Assembly (NCBI GenBank): GCA_016206675.1
Contig: JACQRD010000018.1
Coordinates: forward strand, 1-12,671
Reading direction: 5' to 3'
Origin: Candidatus Omnitrophota bacterium
GTDB taxonomy: Bacteria > Omnitrophota > Gorgyraeia > Aquiviventales > Aquiviventaceae
Length of the DNA stretch: 12,671 nt
Part shown: positions 12,531 to 12,671 of the stretch, piece by piece
Layout: the number at the start of each line of letters is the position of its first letter
Position numbering within the stretch: position 1 is the stretch's first letter
Notes under the pieces: generated by a model
The model's input: only the letters and a program-made list of their open reading frames with translations
Told to the model about the DNA's origin: nothing
Databases searched by the model: none
Made by a program: the position numbers and the translations under genes

Positions 12531-12671
12531 TCACGCAGTAAAGGAGTGGCCGCAGCCGCAGGCTTTCTTGGCGTTGGGGTTGCTGAACTCCACCCCTCCG
12601 CCCATCACGCTGGTCTTATAGTCGATCGTCGGCCCATCGAGATAGAGGTGGCTCTTGGCATCGATCAAGAC
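12531..12671 (-). CDS. A-type Fe-S cluster carrier (IscA/ErpA/SufA family), C-terminal part
   Basis: Only the last 46 codons are inside the window; the gene continues past the right edge. The visible part reads VLIDAKSHLYLDGPTIDY, then VEFSNPNAKKACGCGHSF and ends TA. The pattern of a conserved strand, NPNA and a terminal CGCG is the signature of A-type carriers, whose two C-terminal cysteines, with a third upstream, hold a 2Fe-2S or 4Fe-4S cluster passed to apo-proteins. The third cysteine would lie outside the window. ErpA, IscA and SufA cannot be told apart from this fragment. A strong intrinsic terminator follows the stop. Confidence 0.93.
   Translation of the reverse strand, partial: VLIDAKSHLYLDGPTIDYKTSVMGGGVEFSNPNAKKACGCGHSFTA

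Overview
The window looks like a piece of a GC-rich chromosome from an uncultured-type Gram-negative bacterium that carries the exosortase/PEP-CTERM protein-sorting system. Evidence for this is a protein with a C-terminal PEP-CTERM sorting tail, a small secreted protein of the exosortase-associated TIGR04073 type, an AsmA-family envelope protein, a c-di-GMP-I (GEMM-I) riboswitch and a candidate sigma-54 promoter in front of the PEP-CTERM gene. TIGR04073 plus PEP-CTERM fits phyla such as Omnitrophota, Nitrospirota, Verrucomicrobiota or Desulfobacterota-like lineages. I cannot fix the phylum from this window, and no exosortase gene is inside it.

Left part, all on the minus strand (1-6147). A two-gene operon (DUF948-like membrane protein, then a YtxH-family protein cut by the window edge) sits behind a c-di-GMP-I riboswitch and an intrinsic terminator. 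To its right come an AsmA-family gene, a ribbon-helix-helix/MazF toxin-antitoxin pair with a perfect 19-bp palindrome over its promoter, and a lamin-tail-domain PEP-CTERM protein with a -24/-12 promoter and a terminator-like hairpin in its leader. These are followed by a urate-oxidase-N-type membrane protein and a fused aminoglycoside-phosphotransferase-like/P-loop kinase.

Middle (6148-6715). There are about 570 bp with no convincing gene. They contain a striking 180-nt foldback (6481-6660) built from eight nested perfect helices, the best candidate here for an undescribed structured RNA or foldback element. A weaker structured stretch lies upstream of it.

Right part, plus strand (6716-11799). 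A promoter leads into the TIGR04073 gene and a small TM-helix channel-like protein. Next come a VanY-type D,D-carboxypeptidase-like protein, an APC-family amino-acid permease and a CstA-type transporter; the last two junctions overlap. This could be a peptide/amino-acid release and uptake set (inference). Each of the three junctions from the channel gene to cstA carries a different short tandem array with the same 7-nt period. Two of these arrays run through coding sequence.

Right edge, minus strand (11789-12671). A HAD-family phosphatase converges on cstA with an 11-bp 3' overlap. It is preceded by a possible 27-codon ORF, an intrinsic terminator and the C-terminal end of an A-type Fe-S carrier (IscA/ErpA family) with the Cys-Gly-Cys motif.

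Regulatory theme (inference): the c-di-GMP riboswitch, a sigma-54 promoter on a PEP-CTERM gene and exosortase-associated genes together suggest a segment tuned to surface/biofilm state.
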